Below are positions 1-11,570 of a stretch of 64,000 nt of DNA, piece after piece. Source of the DNA: Onchidella celtica (lineage: Eukaryota > Mollusca > Gastropoda > Systellommatophora > Onchidiidae). The position numbers and the translations under genes were made by a program. The stretch spans positions 60,552,432-60,616,431 of the forward strand of contig OZ007570.1 of assembly GCA_963931925.1 (NCBI GenBank). The letters run 5' to 3'. Position 1 is the stretch's first letter; the number at the start of each line of letters is the position of its first letter. Under the pieces are notes generated by a model, which worked only from the letters and a program-made list of their open reading frames with translations, was not told the DNA's origin and did no database searches.

Positions 1-76
1 TATGAGAATGTTATTGTACGATGCATTGTAGTGATACTGTTGTAACCTGCCGTAACGTGCTGTTATCCTGTTCCAG

Positions 77-208
77 CTGACTACCATGAAAGCACATTCG
101 CAATACTACAAGCGCCCTACCTCACCTTGGTATCCGAGAGAAAATGGCATCACTTGTACAGTCTGGAATCAGCTCGGTTGTCCACTGGGAGAATGCTGTG
201 TCAAGGAG
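77..208 (+). CDS. Prokineticin/astakine-like secreted protein, internal exon (N-terminal cysteine half)
   Basis: This exon encodes the first four cysteines of a small secreted disulfide-rich protein, in the order C-x7-C-x4-CC (peptide core CTVWNQLGCPLGECC). A pyrimidine-containing acceptor ending in AG at 75-76 precedes it. A GTCAGT donor follows at 209. Reading is phase 0 at the donor and continues in phase with the exon at 6072. Together the two exons give ten cysteines spaced as in the prokineticin/AVIT/astakine family. The ATG at 86 is probably not the true start, because no signal peptide follows it; a signal-peptide exon should lie upstream of the window. Family members are secreted ligands or cytokines. 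The function here is inferred from cysteine spacing only, and the exact 5' boundary is uncertain. Confidence 0.6.
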
Positions 209-2479
209 GTCAGTCATTTTCTAGTGACCATAAACGCCCAACACTATTTATGCACCTGGCCGAACCGACAAGGAGTTGATTTTCTTCTTTCTTGCAGCGC
301 GGTTGGTGCCGTGGCAGAGATAGCCGGTCCGAGCTCCACTCGAGTTACTTGTTTTTCATCTTTCTTTCACTACCGCGTTTCTGAGCACTACAGCTGGGTT
401 TCCATGTGTACAGAAACGGAATCGGCAATGGAAAAGTCAAAACTCCACCAGTTAGTGAAAACAAAAAACAATGTTTGCAACTCCATTTCATATATACGGT
501 AGAGGCAACTTTTCAGTATATACAAAAACATTCTTTTGTATTTCACTACTTGAAGGGTTTTTGACGTCTCTCTTGCCGTTTCCGTTTCCGTACACATGTA
601 AACCCAGCGTCAGTTGGAATACTCTTGTAGACACCTCGCCTTTTCTCTGATTAATTTCTTAGTGCTCTATCTTCTCCAAGTTTCTGTGTACCGCTATTAT
701 TTTACTGGGATGCGAAAAGCATCACCTTTTTTCTTAACCCCTAGTGCCCAAACGATGATTTGCCAGTCCCAAAGCTTCTGAAATAATATGCTCAACTGAT
801 TTTAAATGGTCAGATTAATGCAAAAATATAAATATTTAATTGGAAAAATACTTCTTAATATAATAGGAAGAGTAAGTATATGAAAGATTGAGCATTTCGG
901 ATCCAAGTGACCTATTTCAAATTTGATACACTGTGCGCTAGAGGATTAACATCCGTAATAGACCGTGCTGTCCATAATTCCTTATGTCCCATATTTCAGT
1001 GATGTTTCCTTCGTATACCAGTGAGGTTGTTTTTGGGGTCAGGGATCGCATAAGGCGAGGCTTTCGTGATAATAGTTGGTGTGTCGTGCGTGGGGATTTT
1101 ACAATAACATAGAATAACGCAAATCTTACTGTAAGGTTCACAGAATTAATATTTAATACGACACACATGAGTCTATATATGAATATGATGGCTGATGTCA
1201 CTGCATAGATGCATGTTATACATGGATACAGTTTCACGTGTACTTGGACACTGTAAAGATACGCATTGCGAAATTAGACGTCTTCCCCACGGTCTGACCG
1301 AACTGCCAAACATCCCTATATAATGTATAGTTCAGCATGAACAAAGACAATGTAGTCGCTTTCCCACGATGTAGCGTAACAACGACCCTAGGACAGGCGG
1401 AAAGGAGACAAAAAACAAGTGGCCATAATTATGCATGAACTGTGCGTCCAGGGTAACCGCCCCTGTGGACCCGCCCACGCTTGGCCACCGCTGATGGTGG
1501 AGAATCTCTATTTTGAAGATAACGTTTTTGTGTGAGGCAAGCTTTAAAGCATTGTAATTGGATCTTGAATCCTAAGTTCATCACCTTGGTTGAATTTTCA
1601 TATTGGACATTCTAGTTTTATTTATTTGCTTTTTTTTTTTTTTTAACGCCCTAAGCTATAATTATTATTTGATCTTCCTCCATACGAAATGGAGTTTTTT
1701 CCCTGAAGTTATTATATTACCTCTGTCATTATTATTATTGTTGTTTTCGTTTTAAACCCTGATCTTGAAGAACAAAACGTTTGTTGGCCTTGGGTTTAAG
1801 TTTTTTAAGAACTGATATTTACGGTCCAATTTGATTTAATTTTCTGAAGCACATACATAATTATATATATTATGCTCTCTGAAAATGGCAAACGTTAAAA
1901 AAAGTGTAATGAAACTTATATTTTAAAACCATCCTTGTCTTCATCATTCTCATCATGATCATTCCGAACAACAACATAAAGATTTTTCCTATTTATCAAC
2001 CGCAATTAATGTCAGCATTATTTCAACAATGCAAGTAATAATCATTATTATTACAATAATAATAATTAAATGTCAGAGTATGACAAACTTTCCTAAGCGT
2101 GATGTCTCACCAATTTTATCCGAACCATGTTTGTCAACAAACCAAATCTCTAGATCATTTCGAACACACGAAAAAGAATATTAATCTTTCGTACATTTGT
2201 ACATTCACCTACATTAAATATTCTACAAAATCATCTATATTTCATTTCAAAACACCGAAATCCTTTTGGGTTTTACATTTCAATAGTTTGTTTGCAGACA
2301 ATGTCCTTCCATGCTATGTTTGCCGGTAATAACTTTCAGGACAATCATAAAACCGGCTTCCCTTCGAAATTGCTGTATTTTTTTTTTTTATATCTGGCAT
2401 TTTTCTGCGGGCTGGAAAATTCCTTTCAGAAGGCCATTAGCGGGAGCTGAGCCCTGAAAATCGGAACTAATGAAGGTTT

Positions 2480-3160
2480 AACAAACATGGAGGATGATTT
2501 TCATCACAGAATGAAGGCAAAAATAACTAAGAAAATGAGACCCAAAGCGCTGTAGAAAACAAAGTGCAGAAGAATATAAAAAAGATGGAAAATAATGAAG
2601 AAAAAAAATAATGAAATAATGAAGATATAAAGAAAATACAGGGAAAAGAAAAAGCCCGAAGGTAATAGGGAATGCGGTATTTAAAATAATGAAAGTAGAG
2701 GAAGACTAGAAAGAAAATTAAAATAATGAAAATAATAATAGTAAAAACTGATTATGATGAAATAATAAAAGAAACTGATGCCAAGGAAGAAAATGTAGAT
2801 AGGAAAACGTAGATAAGAAAACGTAGATAAGAAAACGTAGATAGAAAAGAGTGAAAAAAAAGCAACGGCAAAAAAAAATGATAGGAGAGTTGGAAAAAGA
2901 GCAGGAAATGTCAGTCTGTCAGATGAGCAGAAGAAAAAAGAAAGCGAAGCGAAAACGTTAAGAATTTAAAATATTATGTCAGGATTTCATCCTAGCCGGC
3001 AAGAAATCCAAACATTTGCCAGTCTGAGTGACAGGGGAAATGGGCAGAAAAGCAAAGTAAAAGAACGTATCTCATTTTCTTGCTTGTCAAAGATTTAGGA
3101 TCAAATGCAAAAAAAAAAAAAATGTAGAGGCACGCATAAAAAATAAAAAAAGTAAAAAAA
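2480..3160. repeat. Strand-asymmetric purine-rich region
   Basis: About 680 bases are strongly A/G-biased on the plus strand, with many AATGAAGAAA-like words. A short direct repeat of an AAAACGTAGATAAG-type unit occurs about three times at 2800-2845. No coding potential was recognised. It lies in the intron of the prokineticin-like gene. Confidence 0.6.
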
Positions 3161-3914
3161 ATATAAAAAACCCGTGCAAAGAGATTTGTACAAGAAAATG
3201 TATATTATGAATGATTTTTGGGTCAAAGAAAAGACCAAGCTAAAATCAATAATCAGTTTTAGGCGGTGCATCAGACTGGGATCTTCTTTACATTTTGAGA
3301 TTGCCTGTGTTTTGCGTGTTTGTCTCGAAAATGTTTGTGTATCTTTTAGAAAATGAATGTAGCAGTGAGAGAGAGGGGGGAATCCTCCTGAGCAAAAAAG
3401 AAAATACATAACCACGAATGCATTCTCCAGGCCATAAGAATATTCTGTATTCATGCCTGCAAAAGTTTATGCCGTGTGTTTAGGGGATAGTTTGAATTCT
3501 GTCTCTATTTGTTCCCGTTTTATGTTGCACAACGAGAGGAAGAACAGCAGTCACGTCAGCTTTTTCGATACAGAATTTCTTTAGCTGGAGCGCAGAAGTG
3601 AAATTTAGACAGGAGGAAAAAGAAACGCAGGACGCCACATGTTTTAGATGCTTCTTCGAACAAAGGTCAAGCATTGCTTTAAAACAATCTCTGTCTGTAG
3701 GCCTTTATATTTCATATTTAAGATGAAGATTAAAACAGATTTTTGTGCTTAATAAACTCTACGTTTCCTAAAATAGACCTTGTGGGTCTCCCAAAAGTAT
3801 GTATGAATATAACTAATCCTCGTGTGGACAAAAAATATCATTTTAAGTTGAAACCACCTTACCTGATTCTTAACACAATAATTTACCCAGCTGTTCAGAG
3901 GTCTTTGAATTCAT

Positions 3915-4195
3915 GGTGGTCTGGAGGCAAGGTGTTCGCTTCTCATGCTGAAGATACCGGGTTCGAATCCCTATCGGTGCAGGCATGTTGGAATTTTGTG
4001 ATTTTTCTCATTTTTTCCTGCCCCTGAGCCTGTGGCAGGTAGGATTGAGCACCTGGTCTTCTCCGATAAGGACGAAAAACTCGGAGGGCCCGTGTGCACG
4101 TTAAAGATACCTGGGTAGTCGGAAATCGAGAAGAGCAGACCGAAGAGGCCGTTGCCGGGGCAAAACTGAATAAAATTTATCCCTACCCCTCCACC
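3915..4195 (+). mobile_element. tRNA-derived SINE, family 1, copy A (3' truncated)
   Basis: The copy starts with a tRNA-like head. It has an A-box-like TGGTCTGGAGG at 3917-3927 (one mismatch to TRGYNNARNGG) and a perfect B box GGTTCGAATCC at 3960-3970. The body shares long stretches with the copies at 54.9 and 55.4 kb (plus strand) and 29.5 kb (minus strand), including CGTGTGCACGTTAAAGATAC. It ends in a C-rich stretch and lacks the 3' module seen in the 54.9 and 55.4 kb copies. Confidence 0.8.
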
Positions 4196-6071
4196 CCCAC
4201 TCTTCTGTGCATCTCATAGTTCAGTTGATATGGTATAAAAGATTTGAATGGCAGCAGAACTGATTTTTATAGCTACATCTTATGCGGTAAGGATCAGAAC
4301 ACGAAATCTTTAGTAATTGATTGTGATAGTGAATTTTTATAGCTTTTAATGTATATCAGTTAACGTCTATGAAATTTGTAGTTATTTATAAAAAATGTTT
4401 TTGTTATTAATGAATTCCAGGAAGTCAGGATAATGTTAGGAAACAACAACACAGCCGCAGATATTCACGCGGTCTAGTGCGCTTGTAAAGTAGTGCCGCT
4501 GCACGCCATTCTCCATGTGGACAGGCGGTGACCACTGCGATGGTTGTTCTTGTCTTTCTAGCTGATGATATTCTATACTTTTTTTTTATCGGCACTGTTT
4601 TACAATCTCCCTGATTTCCATACTCCAGCTGAGTGATGTGAGTGGGTGAAAAGAGGTAATTAAGAGAATAAATTGAACTTGCCACTGATAATTCTTACAG
4701 CGGGGAAACAATGAATCTGAACCGCTCTCAGAAGCTATGTTTTTGTTCTTTCCCTTTGCTTGATGATTTTATTGTCAGAAAAACGCATGACGAAACCAGG
4801 AAAGTGTTTGTTATAAATCTGTTTTTAGAGGACAATACATACAAGAGGTCAGAACTCTGGCCGAGCCAGGCGGACGGACTAGGCTGGGCAAATTTCTTAG
4901 GGGTATTTAAAAATGGGCAATGCCATGTAAATTATTTGTTTTGCTCAGATTCATACTTTTTATTTTCACGACATCACCTGACTGAGGATGGGCTTTGATG
5001 TATAAATTTCACCCTTCCGATTGCGAACAACTTTTGCTAATAAAGATCACGTTAATATCACGTGATGGAGAGCTGAAGCTCAGGAATTTCAGAAGACAAT
5101 CTCAGAGACATGGAAACTTACATTAGTGCGGTCGCGTGAAACATTCCAATATAATAGAAAACTCAGCCGCGGGCCAGGTAAGCATAATAATTATTATTTT
5201 GTATCCCAATATTTGCTCCATGGCCGGTCAAAATCCCACAGCGAGCGAGATCTGGCCCGCGAACCGGAGTTTCCCAACCCCTGATCTAACCTGATTAGCC
5301 CTCCGGCTATACGTCACATCCCACGTGTCATCGCGTAGAATTTATCGCTAAGATGTTCCTAATTATTATTTCTGGTATAGCGATTCTCAATTCTGAATTC
5401 TTCCATATTTAGAGATGATGCAATTTGTATTCTATTTAGTTCTGAATTTGATAAAGTCCATCGGCTTAAGCTTGCAAGGCTTTCTCAGCTCTTCTTCCCA
5501 TTCTTCTTTTTCCCCAGGTTTTTTTGTTTTTGTTTTCAGTTTAGATTACTACTCCTTTCTCCCTTTATTTGATTCTTCCTATTCAAAAAATAAAAAGCTG
5601 GATTGTAAAACTCGCATGAATTCCAGAAACACGAAACAAATAAAAAACAAAAACATACAGCAGACATAGGGTACTACATGAGCCTGAAACTGTTCGTTTC
5701 CACGATACATTATTTTTCATAGAACATGCATACCGAAATTGAACCGTTTCTGTTAAGTGTTTCAGTAAATAATGATTGCCTCCAATAGCACTTCATGGAG
5801 GTTGTTGTTAGGGGGGGCATAATTTATTATATAGACCGCTATGATACGAGCACAGCTGAAATGTGAACAGAATTCAGTATTTTCTCTATTTTGCTCTGTA
5901 ATTAGACTACGTCTCCATAACAACATCCCTTCATGAATGTGCAAATGTTTAATGTCCATAGTACCTAGCACTGCATTTCTTCCAGTTGTGGCTACGATAT
6001 TTCAGAAGTCGATCAATACGTTTGTGGACGTTGAGATGTAAACATTTTCTTGTCTTTTGTCTTTTCAACAG

Positions 6072-6248
6072 GTGATTTCCTTTCAAGATTTAGACAAGAA
6101 CATGCTGGTCAGTACTCGCTGTAAGCCATTGCTGGCAGTTGGAGAGTTGTGTTTACGTGAACCGGAAGGATATCTCTGCGGCTGCGCACGGGGACTGAAG
6201 TGCGAGTTTCAGAAAAATGAGACATATGGGCATTGTGCAGCCGGGTAA
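6072..6248 (+). CDS. Prokineticin/astakine-like secreted protein, terminal exon (C-terminal cysteine half)
   Basis: This terminal exon has a clear acceptor (T-rich tract, CAACAG) and ends at TAA 6246-6248. It encodes six cysteines in the order C-x9-C-x8-C-x-C-x5-C-x10-C, with CKPLLAVGELC and CGCARGLKC as the core. This matches the second half of prokineticins (C-x9-C ... CPC-x5-C-x9-C) and the related astakines and ixodegrins. With the exon at 77-208 the total is ten cysteines. The AVIT N-terminus needed for vertebrate prokineticin receptor activation cannot be assessed, because the 5' exon is outside the window. A secreted signalling or immune cytokine is the likely role. A colipase/Dickkopf-fold protein of other function is possible. 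Confidence 0.7.
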   Translation: MISFQDLDKNMLVSTRCKPLLAVGELCLREPEGYLCGCARGLKCEFQKNETYGHCAAG

Positions 6249-6855
6249 TGATAGATGGATAGATGGATGGATGGATGGATGGATGGATGAGTGAGTGAGT
6301 GAGTGAGTGAGTGAGTGAGTGAGTGAGTGAGTGAGTGAGTGAGTGAGTGAGTGAGTGAGTGAGTGAGCGAGTGAGTAGATGGATAAATGGTTGGATAGAT
6401 GGATGATTGGTTGAATAGATGGATGATTGGTTGGATAGATGGATGAATGGTTGCGTGGATAGATGCATAGATAGATGGATGGATGGATGAACGGATGGAC
6501 GGAAAGCTGGGTAGATGAATTAGTGGATGGATGGATGGGTGGATGGATGGATGGATGGATGTCACTCATTTGGTCAAAAAGCCATTGCGGAAAAGACAGG
6601 ACACCTGTAAGCATTGAATAGGCTATGTTAGAAACTAATCATAAACAGCATTATGTAAGAAAATATAGGACCAATATGGATAATAAATTATTATGTATGA
6701 CAAAACATGTACTGGAATGTTCAAATCATGCACTCGGATGTGGCATCTGCTTTTAAATATCTTAATAAATGTCATTCATTATGTCTTTAATTACTGCTAC
6801 AGAGTCAAAGGTCTGGGGCTAGATTTCTGCTCATAAATAAAAGATTTTGCAATGT
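6249..6855 (+). other. 3' UTR of the prokineticin-like gene with candidate polyadenylation signals
   Basis: The region after the stop codon opens with the tetranucleotide repeat described separately. AATAAA hexamers follow at 6682-6687, 6764-6769 and 6836-6841; any of them could end the transcript. No other gene lies in this stretch. Confidence 0.5.
6252..6565. repeat. Tetranucleotide microsatellite (GATG/GAGT/GATA)
   Basis: A long compound array begins within a few bases of a stop codon: GATG repeats, then a pure GAGT run (about 6287-6375), then degenerate GATG/GATA units to about 6560. Long open frames across it on the minus strand are products of the repeat and not genes. Confidence 0.95.
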
Positions 6856-9130
6856 TTACTGTACTTGGATTATGTGTTTGTGTGTTGATAGGTAAATATA
6901 TACAGATGTATAAATGTATGTAAGCTTATGTATGTATATATTGTATTGTACATCGTGTGACTTCTTTGACATATGGGTGAGACTTCACTTCAAATTTGTG
7001 AAAGATTGTGCGAGGTAAACAGAGGGTCATTTGTGGAGTTGACATGAGTAGTTATCCGGTCTGGGCGGTGTAAAACTAGGAGGAAATTACCAGAAAGCTA
7101 TTGTTACTTGTACGTACTGTCCCCAAGCGTTTTGCGCCATTTGCGCGTACGTATGCGAACCTATCCCTAACCGCACCCTGTTCCTCAACCCTGGATCTTA
7201 TCGAATCCCTAACCCCCCTCCCCCCCCCCCCCCCCGACCCTTTCAACTAAAAAACAGGGAGGAAAACAAAAAAGAAAATCTGAAAGAATAATTAATTAAG
7301 GCTGCTGTTAAGGCTATTTCGGGTGGAGCTCTCTAGTTTTGGAGTCACAAAAGTCTTTAAAATACGTACCCCTAGCCCAAAACACGTGGGGTACGTACGG
7401 ACACGTAACAACAATCTCACAAGAACCCTCAGTTCTTAGACCAAAATCCCCAGGCATTTCACCCTCATAGTTAGAACCATCATCGTTATTATCGCCTACA
7501 GACGCAGCGGATTTTTCCTTCTCAGTTTCAGGTCAAATCATTAAGCGGGACTGGCCTGTCCACTGGTTTCACGCCAAGAAATGAGTAAAGGAAAAGTGAG
7601 GAATCAGAAATAGAACGAGAAAAGGGTTTACTGTAAGGAATCGAAGCGCAGACCCAAGACTTTCAAGGCGAGCACTCTGCCGACCTTTTGCTTACAATCA
7701 ACGTTAGCACGAAATGAGAAGAAAACACAACACATGCTCCCACATACAGATAGATCCAACTATTTTATTTTGCTAGAACACAAAAATAAAAACAACTAGT
7801 TGAGACAAGAAAAAGATAACTAAACTGAGAAATGAATACAATAAATATCAAAATAATGCTAAAAATTGTGCACGTTCTGGATTCAGAACGAATCAAACTG
7901 CCTAGAAACTATTCAGATGCATTTTTTTTCTTTTGAATCCGATCTCTTTACAGAGTTGAAACACTGAAAACTTTGAATCGTTCACGATTTTTGATACCAG
8001 GGAATTTCAGGTAAATAAATGAATAAAGGAAGAAAGAAAGAAAAAAATAGCAGAGGATGAAAGGTGGTTGAAGAATGATGCAAACGAGAAGGAATCCAAG
8101 AACGCTCTTATTTAGCCATTACAATCCGTCTTGATGTCTCTACAAGCATGTCAGTAAAAGTTACACAGAAAGAATAAAAAATAACATGATTCTATGAATT
8201 CAAGGCAGACATTCGAATTACATCAGACTGTAGATCAGTCAAACTTGGATAACTTCAACATTCTTGTCTTTGATTGTGTGACAGCTGAATCTTCCGAAGT
8301 GTTTTTCCGCCTGACCTGGATCACTAGTGTAAAACGGAACTTAGCTCGTCATGGAGTGCTGTTAAAATGTCACATTCCATTCATGCACGTCTCTCGAAAC
8401 TGCAGGAATATCAAACTGTTTATCTTCCCCTGTAAAAATCGAACTTTGTAGGAACTGGGCCGAAACATTTATATTGGCAGTAATAAAGTAGACTGCCATG
8501 TGTGATTTGTTCGTAGATTTACACACCTTAACTCTCTCATGAAGGCGTCCCGAAAGAAGGCTGAGTTTCTAGCGGTGTGTTGTATGCTAAACTATTTCGT
8601 GTTAAGAAGTTTCAAGGGAATCGGAATTGTCTTCTGTGTTCAGAAATGATTTTAATGTTTTCTGGAAAACATACTACTACAAGAATTGGTGTATCGACCA
8701 TCGGCAGCGACATCTCATCCTCGCCTCGGCCGGCACGTTGAAATCTGTAGATTACAGTCTGTTACCAGATAGTGACATGTTCTTCGGTCTCTCTCTTTTT
8801 ATAATGATGTAGAAGAATGACGCAGCACTTAAATTGTTATTAAAATATTGTCTGGGCTTTTTCAAAATTAGTCTTTCTTCTGCTCTTGAATCCCAGATAG
8901 TTAACGTAACGCAGGAGTTCAGTGCTGGTCAGCAAACAAGAAGAGATAATTATTGCCATGAAAATCCGTACCTTCTCCACCATCGAGTCCGATACCTTCG
9001 TCAAAACATTTGACATTTTACATGTTCAAGGCTCTTATAATTCCAGTTTATAGACAGAGTTAAAGGTTGGAGATTGTTTGCTTGATGTGGGGAGTTATTC
9101 TGATTCACCTCTTTTCGCATTGACAACAGG
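6856..9130. other. Non-coding interval
   Basis: AT-rich sequence with a C tract at about 7206-7237. There is a weak tRNA-like segment on the minus strand at about 7620-7705 (B-box-like GCTTCGATTCC when read in reverse). No convincing exon or complete gene was seen. Confidence 0.4.
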
Positions 9131-10366
9131 TTACTTTTTGTCTTTAGTGCAAGGAAATATTTTGTGACAAAGATCACGAAACCCTGTTCGATATCTCGTG
9201 TTATAATGGAAATAAATGAAAATATTTGATGATGCCCCGATGTGAATGGCAATGGCTTGAATCGTCGCAATCAGAATGTTGAGGTTGAAGTAACGTCGAC
9301 CAGGTATGTCTTGGAACTCGGGCTCCACAAATCCGCTGAACTTGAGTGGTATTTCACCAATGTTACAACACACAAACAAAACCGTAGTCACGTACACGGC
9401 CTGAATAACTCGCAATTCATTCCCACTCAATTTGCCCCCATCTTCTCTTTGAGAAACGACACGTGCACCACCACACCTTTCTGTCACTTTACTGTCGGAT
9501 CGGGAATCACAAGAAGTTTCACGAGTGCGTCCGGGTATTTTGACGCTTTTCACCGGGTGGGTACTTTTATTGTCCTTGGACACAATAGCAGTGCCAGACA
9601 CTGAGTTTCTGAACCTGGTAAATTCTTTCAGTTTTATTGTCAGAAAGACCAGGCAAGCAGTCACTATTGCCTGCGACACTACGATCATCACCATTCCATC
9701 CAGAACACGGTAAATTTGCCGCAGACCAGGAACGTGGGGCAAATACGAATATGTGAAAACAGTTTGGTTCGTTGAATGCATAAAGACTGGCTTGAGTCCG
9801 TGGCTAACAAACACTGGCAGAAAATAAACTAATGCTGCGAAATAAATCATAGCAATTACAACCAGTGACTTGAAGCGAGTGAACATGCCCTTAAACAGGA
9901 TCGGAAAGGCGACACAGCAATATTTTTGTACGGCTGTGTAAACCGTGACTAAAATAGAAATATTTCGAAACATTTCAGAGTAGAAACCAAGTATGTAACT
10001 GAGAACACCAAGATCGACGACTGGTCTGAAGAAGAAGATGTTGTCCAGGACGAAACAGATACGCGCGAAAAGGTAGAAGATTAAGTAACCAAAATCTGCA
10101 ATGGCCAAAGCGAAGAAAGAAATGGTAACACTGTCTTCTATTCCAGTCTTTAAAAAAACTGCTACGTTTATGCTGTTGGTGCAAATGCCAAACACCATTA
10201 CAACTGACTCAAATATGAAGCCCAGAATGAAACAAATCAAAAATAAGGCGTCGTTAGAGATAAGTCCCTGGGCTTCGTTAGACGTCAGTGCTGGGGAAAC
10301 TGTTTCCTCGAAGTAGTCGGTATAATCCTTCGGTGTTGTAGAAAAAGTTGCCATGTTGCTATTCAT
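9131..10366 (-). CDS. Class A (rhodopsin-like) G-protein-coupled receptor, apparently intronless, lineage-specific type
   Basis: The 411-residue frame shows seven hydrophobic segments at roughly residues 43-67, 80-102, 118-146, 167-190, 222-246, 322-345 and 360-388. A long basic third intracellular loop lies between TM5 and TM6. TM1 keeps the class A Asn (TNSINV) and TM2 keeps LAIAD. The DRY region is changed to QKY (AVQKYCCVAFP), the CWxP motif of TM6 is absent (LFVCCNIGEIP), and NPxxY is NIFIY followed by NTRYR. I see no cysteine in extracellular loop 2. These departures resemble the expanded molluscan chemosensory and peptide receptor-like GPCRs. The ligand is unknown. ATGs at residues 1 and 5 are both possible starts; the first is reported. 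Confidence 0.85.
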   Translation of the reverse strand: MNSNMATFSTTPKDYTDYFEETVSPALTSNEAQGLISNDALFLICFILGFIFESVVMVFGICTNSINVAVFLKTGIEDSVTISFFALAIADFGYLIFYLFARICFVLDNIFFFRPVVDLGVLSYILGFYSEMFRNISILVTVYTAVQKYCCVAFPILFKGMFTRFKSLVVIAMIYFAALVYFLPVFVSHGLKPVFMHSTNQTVFTYSYLPHVPGLRQIYRVLDGMVMIVVSQAIVTACLVFLTIKLKEFTRFRNSVSGTAIVSKDNKSTHPVKSVKIPGRTRETSCDSRSDSKVTERCGGARVVSQREDGGKLSGNELRVIQAVYVTTVLFVCCNIGEIPLKFSGFVEPEFQDIPGRRYFNLNILIATIQAIAIHIGASSNIFIYFHYNTRYRTGFRDLCHKIFPCTKDKK

Positions 10367-11092
10367 ATTAGATTATGCCTTTTTATTGCTTCACTGTCTC
10401 ATTCCAAATGTTGCGAAGAACTACACTGAAGAGATGGCCATGAACAACCGCTTGTGGCGAAACTTCTAGAGATCATCGAATTGAACTGACAACCGGCAAA
10501 ATCAACCAGTGCACAAAGTTATTCTTTCAATTTAAAATATCCACACTTTTCTCACAAATTCTGGCCACGGTAACTATTTCCATTGCCGTTACAAATAGGA
10601 GACAACGGTATGGGAATGAAGACAATTCTGAAGGAAATGTACGGTGACTGACTTCAACATTTCCTGTGTGATATTCCGAAGTCTGTCGAATTGCGTTGGT
10701 GTCGTGTGGTGACAGTCCGGATTGGCCATTAACTAAATTTCAGCGTATTGAACAAATATTCTGAACTACTCCTTTCTCGAACTTTTAAACTCGTTTTGCT
10801 TGTTTGTTGTTTCTTATGTTGATCCTGTTTATGTTCTTAACTTGAAGATTTTGATCAAAATCTGTACTGGAAAATTAACCGAATTTTCCTGTCCAACTGT
10901 TGTGAAGTTGCTGATTGCTCGAGATAGGAAATATTTCGCAAATCCCTGTAAACAATTTGTGCTATAAGAAAAGAGTGATTGACTAGCGGTTGTAATCATG
11001 TTTATTCACTTGTCACGAGTTGTGCCACTGACCTCTGAGACATTTATAGTGATGGAGCTAAATCGGACCGACTCCCCCCTCCACCACTCTCA

Positions 11093-11095
<3 letters not shown>
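10367..11095. other. Upstream flank of the GPCR gene, non-coding
   Basis: This is the 5' side of the minus-strand receptor. No clear TATA box or upstream exon could be fixed by eye. Confidence 0.35.
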
Positions 11096-11143
<48 letters not shown>

Positions 11144-11218
11144 GTCTGTCTGTCTGTCTGTCTATGTGTCTGTCTGTCTCTTTCTCTTTCTCTCGCTGTC
11201 TGTCTGTCTCTCTCTCAT
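11096..11218. repeat. CT/TCTG microsatellite
   Basis: A (CT)n run is followed by TCTG and TCTCTTT units. Open frames on both strands here are low-complexity artefacts. Confidence 0.95.
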
Positions 11219-11384
11219 TTCTTGTATAGTCTGTAGGTGTTTCTCGACGTCCTTCTGTCGCCCATTCTCTCCCACACATTTTTGTCTCCTCTTTCATTTT
11301 AACCTCGTCTTCTGTAAACAAAAGATAATCTAAATAGTAATTTTACAAATAGTTTGCTTTTAATCATTTGATATTAATCTGAGA

Positions 11385-11570
11385 CCGAGATGCCAGGGGC
11401 TACTTAACGTCATTATGAACCCCTGGGCAAAGCAATAGGCTGCTGGGTTTTCTTCCCTGTTTCAAAAACCAGTGTAAATTTGCATGCACGGGGCACCCTA
11501 AGCCCTCGGGGCCCTTGGGCAACTGTCCAGTGTGACCATGTGTTAAGACGGCACTGCGAGATGCCCAACG
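11385..11570 (+). repeat. Dispersed repeat family 'GGCAACTGCCCA', copy 1
   Basis: It shares the ordered words CCCCTGGGCAAAGCAATAG, AATTTGCATGCA, GGGCCC-like blocks, GGGCAACTG and TGTGTTAAGACGGCACT with the copy at 25943-26090. Shorter relatives lie at about 14890-14935 and 43435-43490. It is probably a degenerate transposon; the superfamily is not recognised. Confidence 0.6.

Larger units (their letters stand above)
209..6071 (+). other. Intron of the prokineticin-like gene
   Basis: This intron of about 5.9 kb starts with GTCAGT and ends in a strong polypyrimidine tract plus CAACAG at 6066-6071. It joins two phase-0 exons whose cysteine patterns complete one known fold. It holds a SINE (about 3915-4195), a purine-rich stretch (about 2480-3160) and otherwise AT-rich DNA in which I see no further gene. 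Confidence 0.55.

Noticed and set aside
6109-6614. Three overlapping minus-strand frames rich in His/Ser/Thr/Ile
   Set aside because: They are readings of the tetranucleotide microsatellite in three frames.
10998-11333. Ser/Leu-rich plus frame and Arg/Glu-rich minus frame
   Set aside because: CT/TCTG microsatellite read on both strands; no protein-like sequence outside it.
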